Assembly: GCF_900109145.1 (NCBI RefSeq)
Contig: NZ_FNYY01000013.1
Span: 79,649-143,648, forward strand
Direction of reading: 5' to 3'
Origin: Marinovum algicola
GTDB taxonomy: Bacteria > Pseudomonadota > Alphaproteobacteria > Rhodobacterales > Rhodobacteraceae
Length of the DNA: 64,000 bases
This document shows, in pieces, positions 16,688-25,357 of the stretch (position 1 is the first letter of the stretch; each line of letters opens with the position of its first letter). The notes beneath the pieces were generated by a model. It made no database searches and had not been told where the DNA came from. It was given only the letters and a program-made list of their open reading frames with translations. Made by a program: the position numbers and the translations under genes.

Positions 16688-18016
16688 ATGCCCGGCTCCA
16701 ACATCGCTTTCCTCAACGAGCTTTTGCACAGCATCGGCGCACGCATCAGCGTGAAGGCCGAAGGCACAGGCCGGTCCTCTCTGCCCGCCGATCAACGCCT
16801 TGCGGAAGCTTGCACCGAATTGATGCGGCACGCTGGCGAAGCCTTGCAGGTGGCCGTGGCGAGAGACGCGCTTGACGCCTATGGCAAGCTCGACCGGGCA
16901 GGGCAGGCGGATTTCTTCCGCAGCCTCCTGACCAACTACAGCGCAGATCCTGCGGCAATCCGAAGCGCGTTCGGCGCTTGGGACAAGACCCAGGACGAAG
17001 CCGACCTCGAGGCATTGTTCCGAGCGGTTGAGCCGCGTCGCCAGACCCTGTTGCGGCGTCTGAATTTCGCGCCCGGCGGCACGCTTCAGCTTGTTCGGAT
17101 GCGCGCCGACCTGCTTGGCCTGATCCGCGAAGCCCCGGAGCTTCGGCCGCTCGACGCCGATTTCGGGCACCTGCTCGCGTCGTGGTTCAATCGTGGTTTC
17201 CTGGTGATGCGTCGCATCGACTGGAACACGCCTGCCGCGATTCTGGAAAAGATTGTCGCCTATGAAGCGGTGCATGAAATCCGTGACTGGGATGATCTGC
17301 GCCGCCGTCTCGATCCCGCCGACCGCCGGTGTTACGGCTTCTTTCACCCCGCCACCGGCGACGAGCCGCTGATCTTTGTCGAAGTCGCGCTGTGCCGGGG
17401 TATTCCCGACGCCATCGGCCCGCTGCTCTCAGATGCGCACGATGTCGAAGAAGACGAGGCGGACTCTGCGGTTTTCTATTCTATCAGCAATTGCCAGCCG
17501 GGACTGAAGGGCGTGTCCTTCGGCAACTTCCTGATCAAGCAGGTGGTGCGGGATCTGTCCAGCCAGTTGCCGGGGCTGAAAAATTTCGTGACGCTGTCGC
17601 CTGCGCCCGAATTCTCGGGCTGGCTGTCCAAACAGACCGATCCTGCGGCACAGAGCCTCTCCAAAGAACTGGCCGAAGGCGGTTGGCAGAGTGACGACGC
17701 GGCGATCCAACGCCTTGCGCCGCAGGTTCATCATTGGGCCGCACGCTACTTCACCCAAGGCAAAACCGCCTCTGGCGCGCCCGTCGACCCGGTTGCGCGC
17801 TTCCATCTCGGCAATGGCGCGTCGGCCCATCGGGTCAACTGGCCCGCCGACCTCGCCGCAGGGGCGCTGAGCCGCGCGCATGGGGTGATGATCAACTATC
17901 TCTACGAACCCGAGCGGATCGAGGCGCAGCACGAAGCCTTTGTCACCGATGGCACCGTCACTTGCGGCCCAGATCTGAAACGCGCGCTGCGCAGCCAGAA
18001 GGCGACAGCCGAATGA
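16688..18016 (+). CDS. matA: Malonyl-CoA decarboxylase
   Basis: 442 residues from ATG 16688 with AGGAG 8 bases upstream. It decarboxylates malonyl-CoA to acetyl-CoA and CO2. The N-terminal helical domain is followed by the GNAT-like catalytic domain: FVTLSPAPEFSGW near residue 302 carries the catalytic Ser, NGASAHRVNWPAD near residue 380 the conserved His, and GVMINYLYEP the family C-terminal block. The stop overlaps an ATG (ATGA at 18013), coupling it to the synthetase gene. Confidence 0.95.
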   Translation: MPGSNIAFLNELLHSIGARISVKAEGTGRSSLPADQRLAEACTELMRHAGEALQVAVARDALDAYGKLDRAGQADFFRSLLTNYSADPAAIRSAFGAWDKTQDEADLEALFRAVEPRRQTLLRRLNFAPGGTLQLVRMRADLLGLIREAPELRPLDADFGHLLASWFNRGFLVMRRIDWNTPAAILEKIVAYEAVHEIRDWDDLRRRLDPADRRCYGFFHPATGDEPLIFVEVALCRGIPDAIGPLLSDAHDVEEDEADSAVFYSISNCQPGLKGVSFGNFLIKQVVRDLSSQLPGLKNFVTLSPAPEFSGWLSKQTDPAAQSLSKELAEGGWQSDDAAIQRLAPQVHHWAARYFTQGKTASGAPVDPVARFHLGNGASAHRVNWPADLAAGALSRAHGVMINYLYEPERIEAQHEAFVTDGTVTCGPDLKRALRSQKATAE

Positions 18017-18054
18017 CATCTGATCCGACCTTCAGACCGGAAAGGGAAACCTTC

Positions 18055-19575
18055 ATGTTCAAGACACTTCTCGACCTCTTTGCCCGGAATTGCGACGCCA
18101 ACGGCGCCACGGTGCTGTTCGAACGGCCCGGTGAGCCGGACATTTCCTTTGCCGAGGCGATGACCCAGGTCACGGCTTTTGCCGGCGTGCTGGAGGAGAT
18201 CGGCGTTCAACCGGGCGACCGCGTAGCGGCGCAGGTGGACAAAAGCCCCGAAGCGGTGCTGCTGTATCTCGCCACGCTGCACCGGGGGGCGGTCTTCCTG
18301 CCGCTCAACACCGCTTATACCGGGGCTGAGATCGACTATTTCCTCGGCGATTCCGAGCCCGCGCTCTTTGTCTGCCGCCCTGAAACCCTGAGCCAGCACG
18401 CGGCTCGCGCCTCAGATCGGCTGACTGTCGAAAGCCTTGGCGGGGCAGGAGAGGGTACGCTTGCCGAACGCGCCCGCCGCGTCACACCGATCGAAACCCC
18501 GGTGGCGCGCAGCGCTGATGATCCGGCGGCGATCCTCTATACCTCTGGCACGACCGGCCGCTCCAAGGGGGCGGTGCTGACCCATGGCAACCTGGCGTCG
18601 AATTGTGCCGCGCTACTCGATGCCTGGCACTTTACCACCGAGGATCGGCTGATCCATGCGCTGCCGATCTTCCACACCCACGGGCTGTTCGTGGCCTGCA
18701 ACATGGCGCTGGCCGCCGGGGCCACGATGATTTTCCTGACCCGCTTCGATCCTGACGAGATCATTGCGGAAATGGCGGATGCGACGGTGCTGATGGGCGT
18801 GCCGACTTTCTACACCCGGTTGCTGAAATCGCCCCGGCTGGACGCCGTGACCACCGCCGGAATGCGGCTCTTTGTGTCCGGCTCTGCGCCGCTACTGGAA
18901 GAGGATCACCGCGCCTTTGAGCAACGCACGGGGTTTGCGATCCTCGAACGCTACGGCATGACCGAAACCTGCATGATCGCCTCGAACCCTTATGACGGTG
19001 CGCGACGCCCCGGCGCCGTCGGGTTTCCGCTGCCGGGGGTCGAGATCCGTATAACCGAACGCGAGACCGGTGCCGAACTGCCGCAGGGCGACATCGGCGC
19101 CATCGAGGTGCGCGGCCCGAACGTGTTCCAGGGTTACTGGCGCATGCCGGAAAAGACCGCGTCCGAGTTTCGCGCCGATGGATTCTTTATCACCGGCGAC
19201 CTCGGGAGGATCGACGGTGACGGCTATCTGCGCATTGTCGGGCGCGACAAGGATCTGGTGATCACCGGTGGCTACAACGTCTATCCCAAGGAAATCGAGG
19301 CGCTGATCGACGACCTTCCGGGAGTTTCGGAATCCGCCGTGATCGGCCTGCCGCACCCCGATTTCGGCGAAGCTGTGACCGCCATCGTTGTCCCGCGCCC
19401 CGGCGAAGCGGTCGACGAGGCAGCCCTGCAAAACGGGCTTTCCAGCGTATTGGCACGCTACAAGCAGCCCAAGCGCGTGCTTTGTATCGAGGAACTGCCC
19501 CGCAACGTCATGGGCAAGGTGCAAAAGGCCGAGCTGCGCACGCGCTACAAGGATCTCTACCAAACGGCCAACTGA
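18055..19575 (+). CDS. matB: Malonyl-CoA synthetase
   Basis: 506-residue acyl-adenylate-forming ligase that activates malonate to malonyl-CoA. AMP-binding motif YTSGTTGRSKGA is near residue 162, YGMTET near residue 300, the hinge/GD motif TGDLGRIDGDGYL near residue 380, and the C-terminal catalytic lysine motif RNVMGKVQK near the end. ATG 18055 (after AAAGGGAAA) is preferred because family members start just before the LF-A segment; ATG 18013, overlapping the upstream stop, would add 14 residues. Together with MatA it converts malonate to acetyl-CoA. Confidence 0.93.
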   Translation: MFKTLLDLFARNCDANGATVLFERPGEPDISFAEAMTQVTAFAGVLEEIGVQPGDRVAAQVDKSPEAVLLYLATLHRGAVFLPLNTAYTGAEIDYFLGDSEPALFVCRPETLSQHAARASDRLTVESLGGAGEGTLAERARRVTPIETPVARSADDPAAILYTSGTTGRSKGAVLTHGNLASNCAALLDAWHFTTEDRLIHALPIFHTHGLFVACNMALAAGATMIFLTRFDPDEIIAEMADATVLMGVPTFYTRLLKSPRLDAVTTAGMRLFVSGSAPLLEEDHRAFEQRTGFAILERYGMTETCMIASNPYDGARRPGAVGFPLPGVEIRITERETGAELPQGDIGAIEVRGPNVFQGYWRMPEKTASEFRADGFFITGDLGRIDGDGYLRIVGRDKDLVITGGYNVYPKEIEALIDDLPGVSESAVIGLPHPDFGEAVTAIVVPRPGEAVDEAALQNGLSSVLARYKQPKRVLCIEELPRNVMGKVQKAELRTRYKDLYQTAN

Positions 19576-19635
19576 CGCGCTTTGCGCGCCGGGCCGACAG
19601 ATAATTTGAAAACTCAGTCAGGGGGAGGAACCCGC

Positions 19636-21096
19636 ATGAACTCGCAACAAAACGATATTGCCTCGCAAGCGAGCAGCACCAATGAACTGGTCGAGATGAC
19701 CGCGACCGAGGTGGTTGGCCTCTTGAAAAAGGGCGAGGTCACGCCGCTTGAGCTGGTCGACGCCGCCGCCGCGCGCATCGAGGCCGTCGAGCCGCAGATC
19801 AATGCCCTGCCGATCCGTTTCTTCGACGAAGCGCGCGACGCCGCCAAGGCGTTTGCGGCGCAAAAGGACCATCCGGGCGCCGGCCGTCCCGGCTGGCTCG
19901 CCGGTCTGCCGGTCGCGGTGAAGGATTACAACGACGTCGCCGGACAGATCACCACCTACGGCTCGCCGATCTTTGCCGAGAACCGGGTGGAAGAGTCCGA
20001 CTATACCGTGGTCACGCTTGAGGAAAGCGGCGGCATCCCGATGGCGAAATCGAACGTGCCGGAGATCGCCGGTGCCAATACCTTCAACCCGGTCTTCGGC
20101 GCCACCCGCAACCCTTGGGATCTGACGCGCACTGTTGGCGGCTCGTCGGGCGGCTCGGCCTGCGCGCTTGCGACGGGCGAGGCCTGGCTTGCCACCGGCA
20201 ACGACCTCGGCGGCAGCCTGCGCATTCCCGCCAGCTATTGCGGCATCGTCGGGCTGCGCCCCAGTGTGGGCCGGGTGCCGCGTGGCAAGGGGCTTTTGCC
20301 GTTCGATCCGCTCTGGGTCGAAGGTCCGATGGCCCGCAATGTGGCCGATTGTGCGCTTATGCTCGACTCGCTGGCCCATGCGCATCCTCGCGATCCGCTG
20401 GCCATTCCGCGGCCCGAAAAACCCTTTGTCCAAGCCGTGAAAAACGCAAGTCCTCCCAAGCGCGTGGCCTACAGCCCCGATCTCGGCCTGTCGCTGGTCG
20501 ATCCCGAGGTGGCCGAGATTTGCCGCAAGGGCGCACAGGGATTTGCCGATATGGGCACGACGGTCGAAGAGACCTGCCCTGATCTCGGCGGCGGCATCGA
20601 CGCCTTCCAGACGCTTCGGGCGGTGCTCGTGGCCACGCTGCGCGGCGACCTGCTGGAAACCGACCGCGAGCGTGTCGCGCCGGAGATCATCTGGAACATC
20701 GAGAAGGGCCAGAACATTACCGCCGACGAGGTGCTGAGCGCCGAGCGGGTCCGCGCCCGCATCTTCCACGAAATGACCCGCTTCTTCGAGACCCACGATC
20801 TGCTGGCCTGCCCGACGGTGACCGTGCCGCCCTACAAGGTCGATCAGCGGTTCCCGACCGAGATCGGCGGTCAGACGCTGACATCCTACATCGACTGGAT
20901 GTTCCTGACCTTCGTCATCACGCTGACCGGCTGCCCGGCGATCTCGATCCCCTGCGGCACGACGAAAGACGGTCTGCCCGTGGGCCTGCAACTGATCGGC
21001 AAGCCGCGCGGCGACTTCGATCTCTTGTCCTCGGCACATCTTTTGGAGGATGCGCTCGGTCTGGCCAAACAGATGCCGATCCTGCCGCGCAGCTGA
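19636..21096 (+). CDS. Amidase-signature hydrolase (possible malonamidase)
   Basis: 486 residues from ATG 19636, preceded by GGGAGGAA. Amidase-signature triad is intact: K96 (AVKDYND), cis-Ser S170 and nucleophile S194 (GGSSGGS then LGGSLRIPAS), with the canonical 24-residue Ser-Ser spacing. It lies 60 bp after matB in the same direction. In Bradyrhizobium a malonamidase is associated with malonate metabolism, so hydrolysis of malonamate or a related amide is a reasonable inference; aryl-acylamidase or Glu-tRNA amidotransferase-like activity cannot be excluded. Confidence 0.88.
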   Translation: MNSQQNDIASQASSTNELVEMTATEVVGLLKKGEVTPLELVDAAAARIEAVEPQINALPIRFFDEARDAAKAFAAQKDHPGAGRPGWLAGLPVAVKDYNDVAGQITTYGSPIFAENRVEESDYTVVTLEESGGIPMAKSNVPEIAGANTFNPVFGATRNPWDLTRTVGGSSGGSACALATGEAWLATGNDLGGSLRIPASYCGIVGLRPSVGRVPRGKGLLPFDPLWVEGPMARNVADCALMLDSLAHAHPRDPLAIPRPEKPFVQAVKNASPPKRVAYSPDLGLSLVDPEVAEICRKGAQGFADMGTTVEETCPDLGGGIDAFQTLRAVLVATLRGDLLETDRERVAPEIIWNIEKGQNITADEVLSAERVRARIFHEMTRFFETHDLLACPTVTVPPYKVDQRFPTEIGGQTLTSYIDWMFLTFVITLTGCPAISIPCGTTKDGLPVGLQLIGKPRGDFDLLSSAHLLEDALGLAKQMPILPRS

Positions 21097-21130
21097 GATC
21101 AATCCATCACAACGAGGGAGGAGAAACCTC

Positions 21131-22447
21131 ATGTTCAAGGGTGCAACGCGCGCGTCGGTGCGCATGGTCGAACGATATCTGCCGGACGCATTTGTTCTGG
21201 TGCTGATGCTGACACTGGTGGTCTTTGCCGCCGGGATGCTGGTCGAAGGCCAGAGCCCCATCGCAATGATGACCTACTGGGGAGAGGGGTTCTGGAACCT
21301 ACTGGCGTTTTCAATGCAGATGGTGCTGATCCTCGTGACCGGTTTCGTCGTGGCCAGCACGCCGCCGTTCCGCAAGCTGTTGCGGGCGCTGGCGCGCCTG
21401 CCGCGCACGCCGGGGCAGGCCATCATTCTGGTGACACTTGTCTCGCTGGTCGCGGCCTGGATCAACTGGGGTTTCGGACTGGTGATCGGCGCTTTCTTTG
21501 CCCGTGAATTGGGCCGTCAGGTGGAAGGGCTTGACTACCGTCTTGCCATCGCCAGCGCCTACAGTGGCTTCATGATCTGGCATGGCGGCCTGTCCGGGTC
21601 GATCCCACTGGTGATCGCGACCGAGGGGCATTTTGCGCAGGAGCTGATCGGTATCATCCCGACAAGTGAAACCCTGTTTTCGACCCTGAACCTTGGCATC
21701 CTGCTCGGGCTGCTGCTGGCGATCCCGCTGGTCAACCGCCTGATCATGCCCTCGCCGGAAGAGACCGTGACCGTCGATCCCGCGCGGCTGGCCGAGACCG
21801 AAGACGACGGCGCGGACAGCACGACCCTGGCGAATGGCATGGATGACAGTCGCCTGATTTCGATCCTCGCGGGGGGGCTTGGGCTGCTCTACGTCGCGCA
21901 TTATTTCCTTGCGGCGGATGGCGGGCTGAACCTGAACATCATGAACTTCACGTTGCTCTTTGCCGGGATCTTGCTGCACGGACGTCCGACCCTGTTCCTC
22001 GCGGCGATGAAAAAGGCCATCGAAGGGGCCGGCGGCATCGTGATCCAGTTTCCCTTCTATGCGGGCATCATGGGCATGATGGTGGGGTCCGGTCTGGCGG
22101 TCACGCTGTCGAGCGGTTTCGTGGCGATCTCGACCGAACAGACCTTTCCGCTCTTTACCTTCCTGTCGGCGGGAATCGTCAATATCTTCGTGCCGTCGGG
22201 TGGCGGGCAATGGGCGGTGCAGGCCCCGATCGTTCTGGATGCGGCGGCGGCGCTTGGCGTATCTCCGGCCCGCGCAGCACTGGCCGTAGCCTGGGGCGAC
22301 ACCTGGACCAACCTGATCCAGCCGTTCTGGGCGCTGCCGATCCTTGCCATTGCCGGGCTCTCGGCCAAGGACATCATGGGCTTCTGCCTGATCGTCCTTG
22401 TCGTGACCGGTGTGATCATCGGCGGCGGGCTGACCTTCCTGCCGTAG
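21131..22447 (+). CDS. AtoE-family short-chain fatty acid/carboxylate transporter
   Basis: 438 residues from ATG 21131 with GGGAGGAG upstream. About 10-12 membrane spans; AAWINWGFGLVIGA near residue 115 and the C-terminal FVPSGGGQWAVQAPIVLDAA near residue 355 are hallmarks of the AtoE (short-chain fatty acid uptake) family. Placed between two amidase genes in the malonate operon, it probably carries malonate, malonamate or another short carboxylate (inference). No separate malonate carrier (MatC or MdcLM) is seen, which strengthens that idea. Confidence 0.9.
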   Translation: MFKGATRASVRMVERYLPDAFVLVLMLTLVVFAAGMLVEGQSPIAMMTYWGEGFWNLLAFSMQMVLILVTGFVVASTPPFRKLLRALARLPRTPGQAIILVTLVSLVAAWINWGFGLVIGAFFARELGRQVEGLDYRLAIASAYSGFMIWHGGLSGSIPLVIATEGHFAQELIGIIPTSETLFSTLNLGILLGLLLAIPLVNRLIMPSPEETVTVDPARLAETEDDGADSTTLANGMDDSRLISILAGGLGLLYVAHYFLAADGGLNLNIMNFTLLFAGILLHGRPTLFLAAMKKAIEGAGGIVIQFPFYAGIMGMMVGSGLAVTLSSGFVAISTEQTFPLFTFLSAGIVNIFVPSGGGQWAVQAPIVLDAAAALGVSPARAALAVAWGDTWTNLIQPFWALPILAIAGLSAKDIMGFCLIVLVVTGVIIGGGLTFLP

Positions 22448-22455
22448 CCTGCCTG

Positions 22456-22482
22456 CCGGACCGCGCGCCACGTGCGGTCCGG
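22456..22482 (+). terminator. Hairpin between AtoE-like gene and second amidase
   Basis: A 9-bp perfect stem CCGGACCGC/GCGGTCCGG with a 9-base loop, 8 bases after the stop codon. No T run follows, so it may be an attenuator or mRNA-stabilising hairpin rather than a full terminator. Confidence 0.45.
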
Positions 22483-22564
22483 ATATCATTGAAAAGGGCG
22501 GTGCGCATCACCAGTGTCGGCTGCGCCGTACCTTGCCTGCCCGACCACACCCGAAGAGAGCGCC

Positions 22565-24028
22565 ATGACAGACACACGCCCGTCCCTTAACAGCGATGAT
22601 GTGCCCACTCCCTGCACCTGGGATGCCATGTCCCTGTCGCGCGCCATCCATGCCCGCGACATTTCGTGTTGCGAGGTCATGACCACCTATCTCGGTCATA
22701 TCGAAGCGGTCAATCCTCGGGTCAACGCCATCGTCTCGTTGCGTGACGGCGACGCCCTGTTGCACGAGGCCGATGCCCGCGACGCCGAGCTTGCGCGCGG
22801 AGTTTCGCGTGGCTGGCTGCATGGCATTCCGCAGGCGATCAAGGATCTTGCGATGACGGCAGGGCTGCGCACCACCTTTGGCTCGCCCCTTCTGGCCGAC
22901 AACGTGCCACAAACCGATTCCATCGTCGTTGAGCGGATGAAGCGCGACGGTGCCATCGTGATCGGCAAGACCAACGTGCCGGAATTCGGCCTCGGCTCTC
23001 ATTCCTACAACCCTGTGTTCGGGGCCACCGGCAACGCCTATGACCCTGACCTCTGCGCCGGGGGCTCTTCGGGCGGTGCGGCCGTGGCGCTGGCGCTGCG
23101 CATGCTGCCGGTGGCCGACGGCAGTGACATGATGGGGTCGCTGCGCAACCCGGCCGCCTTCAACAATGTCTACGGGTTTCGCCCGTCGTTCGGCCGCGTC
23201 CCCTTTGGCCCGGCGCCCGAGGTTTTTGGCCAGCAACTGGTGACCGAAGGCCCCATGGCGCGCACCGTGCCCGATCTTGCCCGCCTGCTTGCCACGCAGG
23301 CCGGTGCCGATCCCCGCGTGCCCCTGTCGCTCGACGAAGATCCGGCGATGTTCACCGCGCCGCTCGACCGCGATATCAACGGGCTGCGCATTGCCTGGAT
23401 GGGCGACTGGAATGGTCACTTGCCGATGGAGCCCGGCATCCTGCCGCTCTGCGAACAGGCGCTCGCAACATTCCGGGATCTGGGGGCCGAGGTTGACGCG
23501 GCATTGCCCGACTTCGATCCCGACCGGCTCTGGCGCTGCTGGCTGACCCTGCGCCATTGGGGTGTGGCGGGTAGCATCGGCGCGTTTTATGACGACCCCG
23601 AGAAGCGCGAGATGCTGAAGCCGGAAGCGCAATGGGAAGTCGAAGGCGCGCTGTCGCTCACCGGGCGCGACATTCACGCCGCCAACGTCAGCCGCACAGC
23701 CTGGCAGGCCGCGTTGACCCGCCTGCTCGAGCGCTACGACGTCGTGGCCTTGCCAACCGCGCAGGTCTTTCCCTTTGCGATCGAGCAGAGCTGGCCACAG
23801 GAGATCGCAGGGCGCGGGATGGACACCTATCACCGCTGGATGGAAGTGGTGATCCCCGGGTCGCTGTCAGGCCATCCGGTCATTTCGATCCCGGCGGGCT
23901 TCAACACATCCGGCTTGCCGATGGGCCTGCAACTGATCGGGCGGCACAGGGGAGACCTCGACTTGCTGCGGATCGCGCGCGCCTATGAACGCGCGGCAGG
24001 CCCCGAATTTACGCGCCGGCCCTGGTAA
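22565..24028 (+). CDS. Amidase-signature hydrolase (second copy)
   Basis: 487 residues from ATG 22565. Triad positions K93 (AIKDLAM), S168 (GGSSGG) and S192 keep the 24-residue spacing, but the segment before the nucleophile reads GSDMMGSLRNPA rather than the common G-T-D-T-G-G-S, pointing to a distinct substrate subgroup. It shares roughly the same layout as the amidase at 19636 but is clearly diverged from it, so it is not a recent duplicate. It ends the malonate-linked gene run; the next 250 bp are noncoding and lead to an insertion element. Confidence 0.88.
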   Translation: MTDTRPSLNSDDVPTPCTWDAMSLSRAIHARDISCCEVMTTYLGHIEAVNPRVNAIVSLRDGDALLHEADARDAELARGVSRGWLHGIPQAIKDLAMTAGLRTTFGSPLLADNVPQTDSIVVERMKRDGAIVIGKTNVPEFGLGSHSYNPVFGATGNAYDPDLCAGGSSGGAAVALALRMLPVADGSDMMGSLRNPAAFNNVYGFRPSFGRVPFGPAPEVFGQQLVTEGPMARTVPDLARLLATQAGADPRVPLSLDEDPAMFTAPLDRDINGLRIAWMGDWNGHLPMEPGILPLCEQALATFRDLGAEVDAALPDFDPDRLWRCWLTLRHWGVAGSIGAFYDDPEKREMLKPEAQWEVEGALSLTGRDIHAANVSRTAWQAALTRLLERYDVVALPTAQVFPFAIEQSWPQEIAGRGMDTYHRWMEVVIPGSLSGHPVISIPAGFNTSGLPMGLQLIGRHRGDLDLLRIARAYERAAGPEFTRRPW

Positions 24029-24278
24029 GTCGTCCGACCAGACAGCTCGCCAGTGGCGCGTGATCACCGATTTTCCCGAACCGACTCGTCATCAAGGGAG
24101 AACCGGTCAGATTTTCCTTGATAGTAAGGCAATTCGACCGAGGATTCAGGAAAATAAGGCCACAATCGACTTCAGTTTGGGCTTTAATTGTTTAGAACCT
24201 TGGATACCCAGCAGCCGCAATCAAGCGGCGCGGTGACACTTGGAAATGGGACGTTCCTGAAATGGCGAGCCAAGGCTT
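24029..24278. other. Noncoding stretch before the IS1595 element
   Basis: No gene seen. An imperfect hairpin lies near 24111-24154 (arms reading ATTTTCCTTGA and TCAGGAAAAT). Composition turns more AT-rich towards the element. No IS701 transposase sequence is visible here although the right side of the element abuts one, so this flank is not the matching left half of the interrupted gene. Confidence 0.5.
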
Positions 24279-24301
24279 GGCGATTGTATACTTGACAAAC
24301 C
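24279..24301 (+). repeat. Left terminal inverted repeat of IS1595 element
   Basis: 23 bp, beginning GGCGATTGTATACTTGAC; exact reverse complement of 27043-27065. The match ends at both sides, defining the element tip. Confidence 0.9.
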
Positions 24302-24362
24302 CATTGTCGAATCAACCCACGGTAGTTAGCGTGGCTCCACATTGATTTGTGGAGATTCGAGA

Positions 24363-24626
24363 ATGGCGTTGTTCAGTATCACCTACGACCTTGTTGCAGA
24401 GAAAGACTATGATCGCCTGACTGATCGACTAAAGGAACTTGATACGGTCAAGGTGCAACTTTCCCATTGGCTACTGAGCGCCGACAATTCGACCATTGAG
24501 GTCAAGGACCACTTGGCGGGGTACATTGATGAAGACGACAAGCTGATGGTTATTGAATTCAGCAAGAAGCCGGCCTTCACCAAGGCGTTCCAAGGCACCA
24601 ACAACTGGCTCTCTCGGTTCTTCTAG
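24363..24626 (+). CDS. Small Cas2-fold-like (SinR-type) protein
   Basis: 87 residues from ATG 24363 with GGAG 8 bases upstream. It begins MALFSITYDL (a strand ending in Tyr-Asp-Leu), continues with a helix and a strand with SHWLLSADN, then DEDDKLMVIEF, and ends with NWLSRFF. The order beta-alpha-beta-beta-alpha-beta and these signatures resemble the ferredoxin-like fold of Cas2 and the small SinR-type proteins often annotated beside mobile elements. No CRISPR array or cas genes are near, so it is not a Cas2 of an adaptation module. Role unknown; cargo of the element. Confidence 0.65.
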   Translation: MALFSITYDLVAEKDYDRLTDRLKELDTVKVQLSHWLLSADNSTIEVKDHLAGYIDEDDKLMVIEFSKKPAFTKAFQGTNNWLSRFF

Positions 24627-24771
24627 CCGCGATCTAGCTGGCCAACATTACCACGCCGACCATACGGCAGGCCGTCAATGTGAACCAGAACGCCTAGGAC
24701 TCGGGCCAAGGTATGTATCAGGGCGATTTTCATGGAAGATATGATATAACATTACGAACCGTAGAGCAATA

Positions 24772-24945
24772 TCAGTCGTCCGGCTTGCCCTTCTCCGGCT
24801 TCTGCTTCGCCAGCTCCTTCAAGCGCTCGTTGAACCGCTCTTCATCGTCGTCCGTCTCTAGCTGGCGGGCGGCTTCCTTGAAGCGTTCAAGCTGGGATTT
24901 ATTTCCGGGCTTTTCGGCGCTTCTTCTGGGCTTTTTGGAAGTCAA
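24772..24945 (-). CDS. Small charged protein with TTG start
   Basis: 57 residues, highly charged, predicted mostly helical: KSQLERFKEAARQLETDDDE near the middle, then ERFNERLKELAKQKPEKGKP. The pattern (basic tail, a helix with FKEAAR and an acidic turn) recurs in small alphaproteobacterial proteins of unknown function. No ATG or GTG exists between the in-frame stop at 24949-24951 and this body; TTG at 24943-24945 with AAGAAGGTGA upstream is the best start. It overlaps the PIN-like gene by 47 bp and ends the transposase-led gene run. 24627-24771 holds nothing recognisable. Confidence 0.6.
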   Translation of the reverse strand: MTSKKPRRSAEKPGNKSQLERFKEAARQLETDDDEERFNERLKELAKQKPEKGKPDD

Positions 24946-25357
24946 TCGTCACCTTCTTTAGCGCCATGTCGGCTGCCTGCTTGATATTCCAATCGGGTCT
25001 ATAGCATTCCCGCTGGTTCATTTCGGAGATGGTCTTCTCGATGCACGGCCACCATAGCAGCGTGTGCGCAGCTTGGAGATGCCCCCTAGCATGACCCCAC
25101 TTGCTGGGCATCTGGATAACCCTTAACCCCGTATCAAACACGGCGTTTACCTGCGGCTCGAGCGTGGTGAAGTCTTTGTCGGCAGTCAGGATAGCGTTGC
25201 CACCTTCTTCGGAAAATTTCGTTATCCAGTGCACGTCTGCATCGCCGCAATGTCCAGCCTCCCTTACCGAAGAAATCTCCCAGTTTGGACTCAGCGCAAG
25301 CTCACGTACAATCGTGATAATTTGAGGCGATACATGTTCATCACAACGGATCTTCAA
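24899..25357 (-). CDS. PIN-like domain protein (probable toxin of TA pair)
   Basis: 152 residues. N-terminus MKIRCDEHVSP and the segment GDADVHWITKF, followed by ILTADKDF, give acidic residues D6, E7, D39, D41, D60 and D62, the layout of DUF5615/VapC45-type PIN-like nucleases. The C-terminal 30 residues are rich in Lys/Arg and may bind RNA. It overlaps the upstream DUF433 gene by 4 bp (ATGA), the classic arrangement of an antitoxin-toxin pair. Ribonuclease activity is expected from the family, not shown. Confidence 0.72.
   Translation of the reverse strand: MKIRCDEHVSPQIITIVRELALSPNWEISSVREAGHCGDADVHWITKFSEEGGNAILTADKDFTTLEPQVNAVFDTGLRVIQMPSKWGHARGHLQAAHTLLWWPCIEKTISEMNQRECYRPDWNIKQAADMALKKVTIDFQKAQKKRRKARK

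Noticed and set aside
19618..21261. Minus-strand open frame of 547 codons
   Set aside because: Antisense to the amidase with an intact catalytic triad; low-complexity composition and no ribosome site.
24279..24626. CRISPR adaptation module (because of the Cas2-like protein)
   Set aside because: No repeat-spacer array and no cas1 or other cas gene anywhere in the window.
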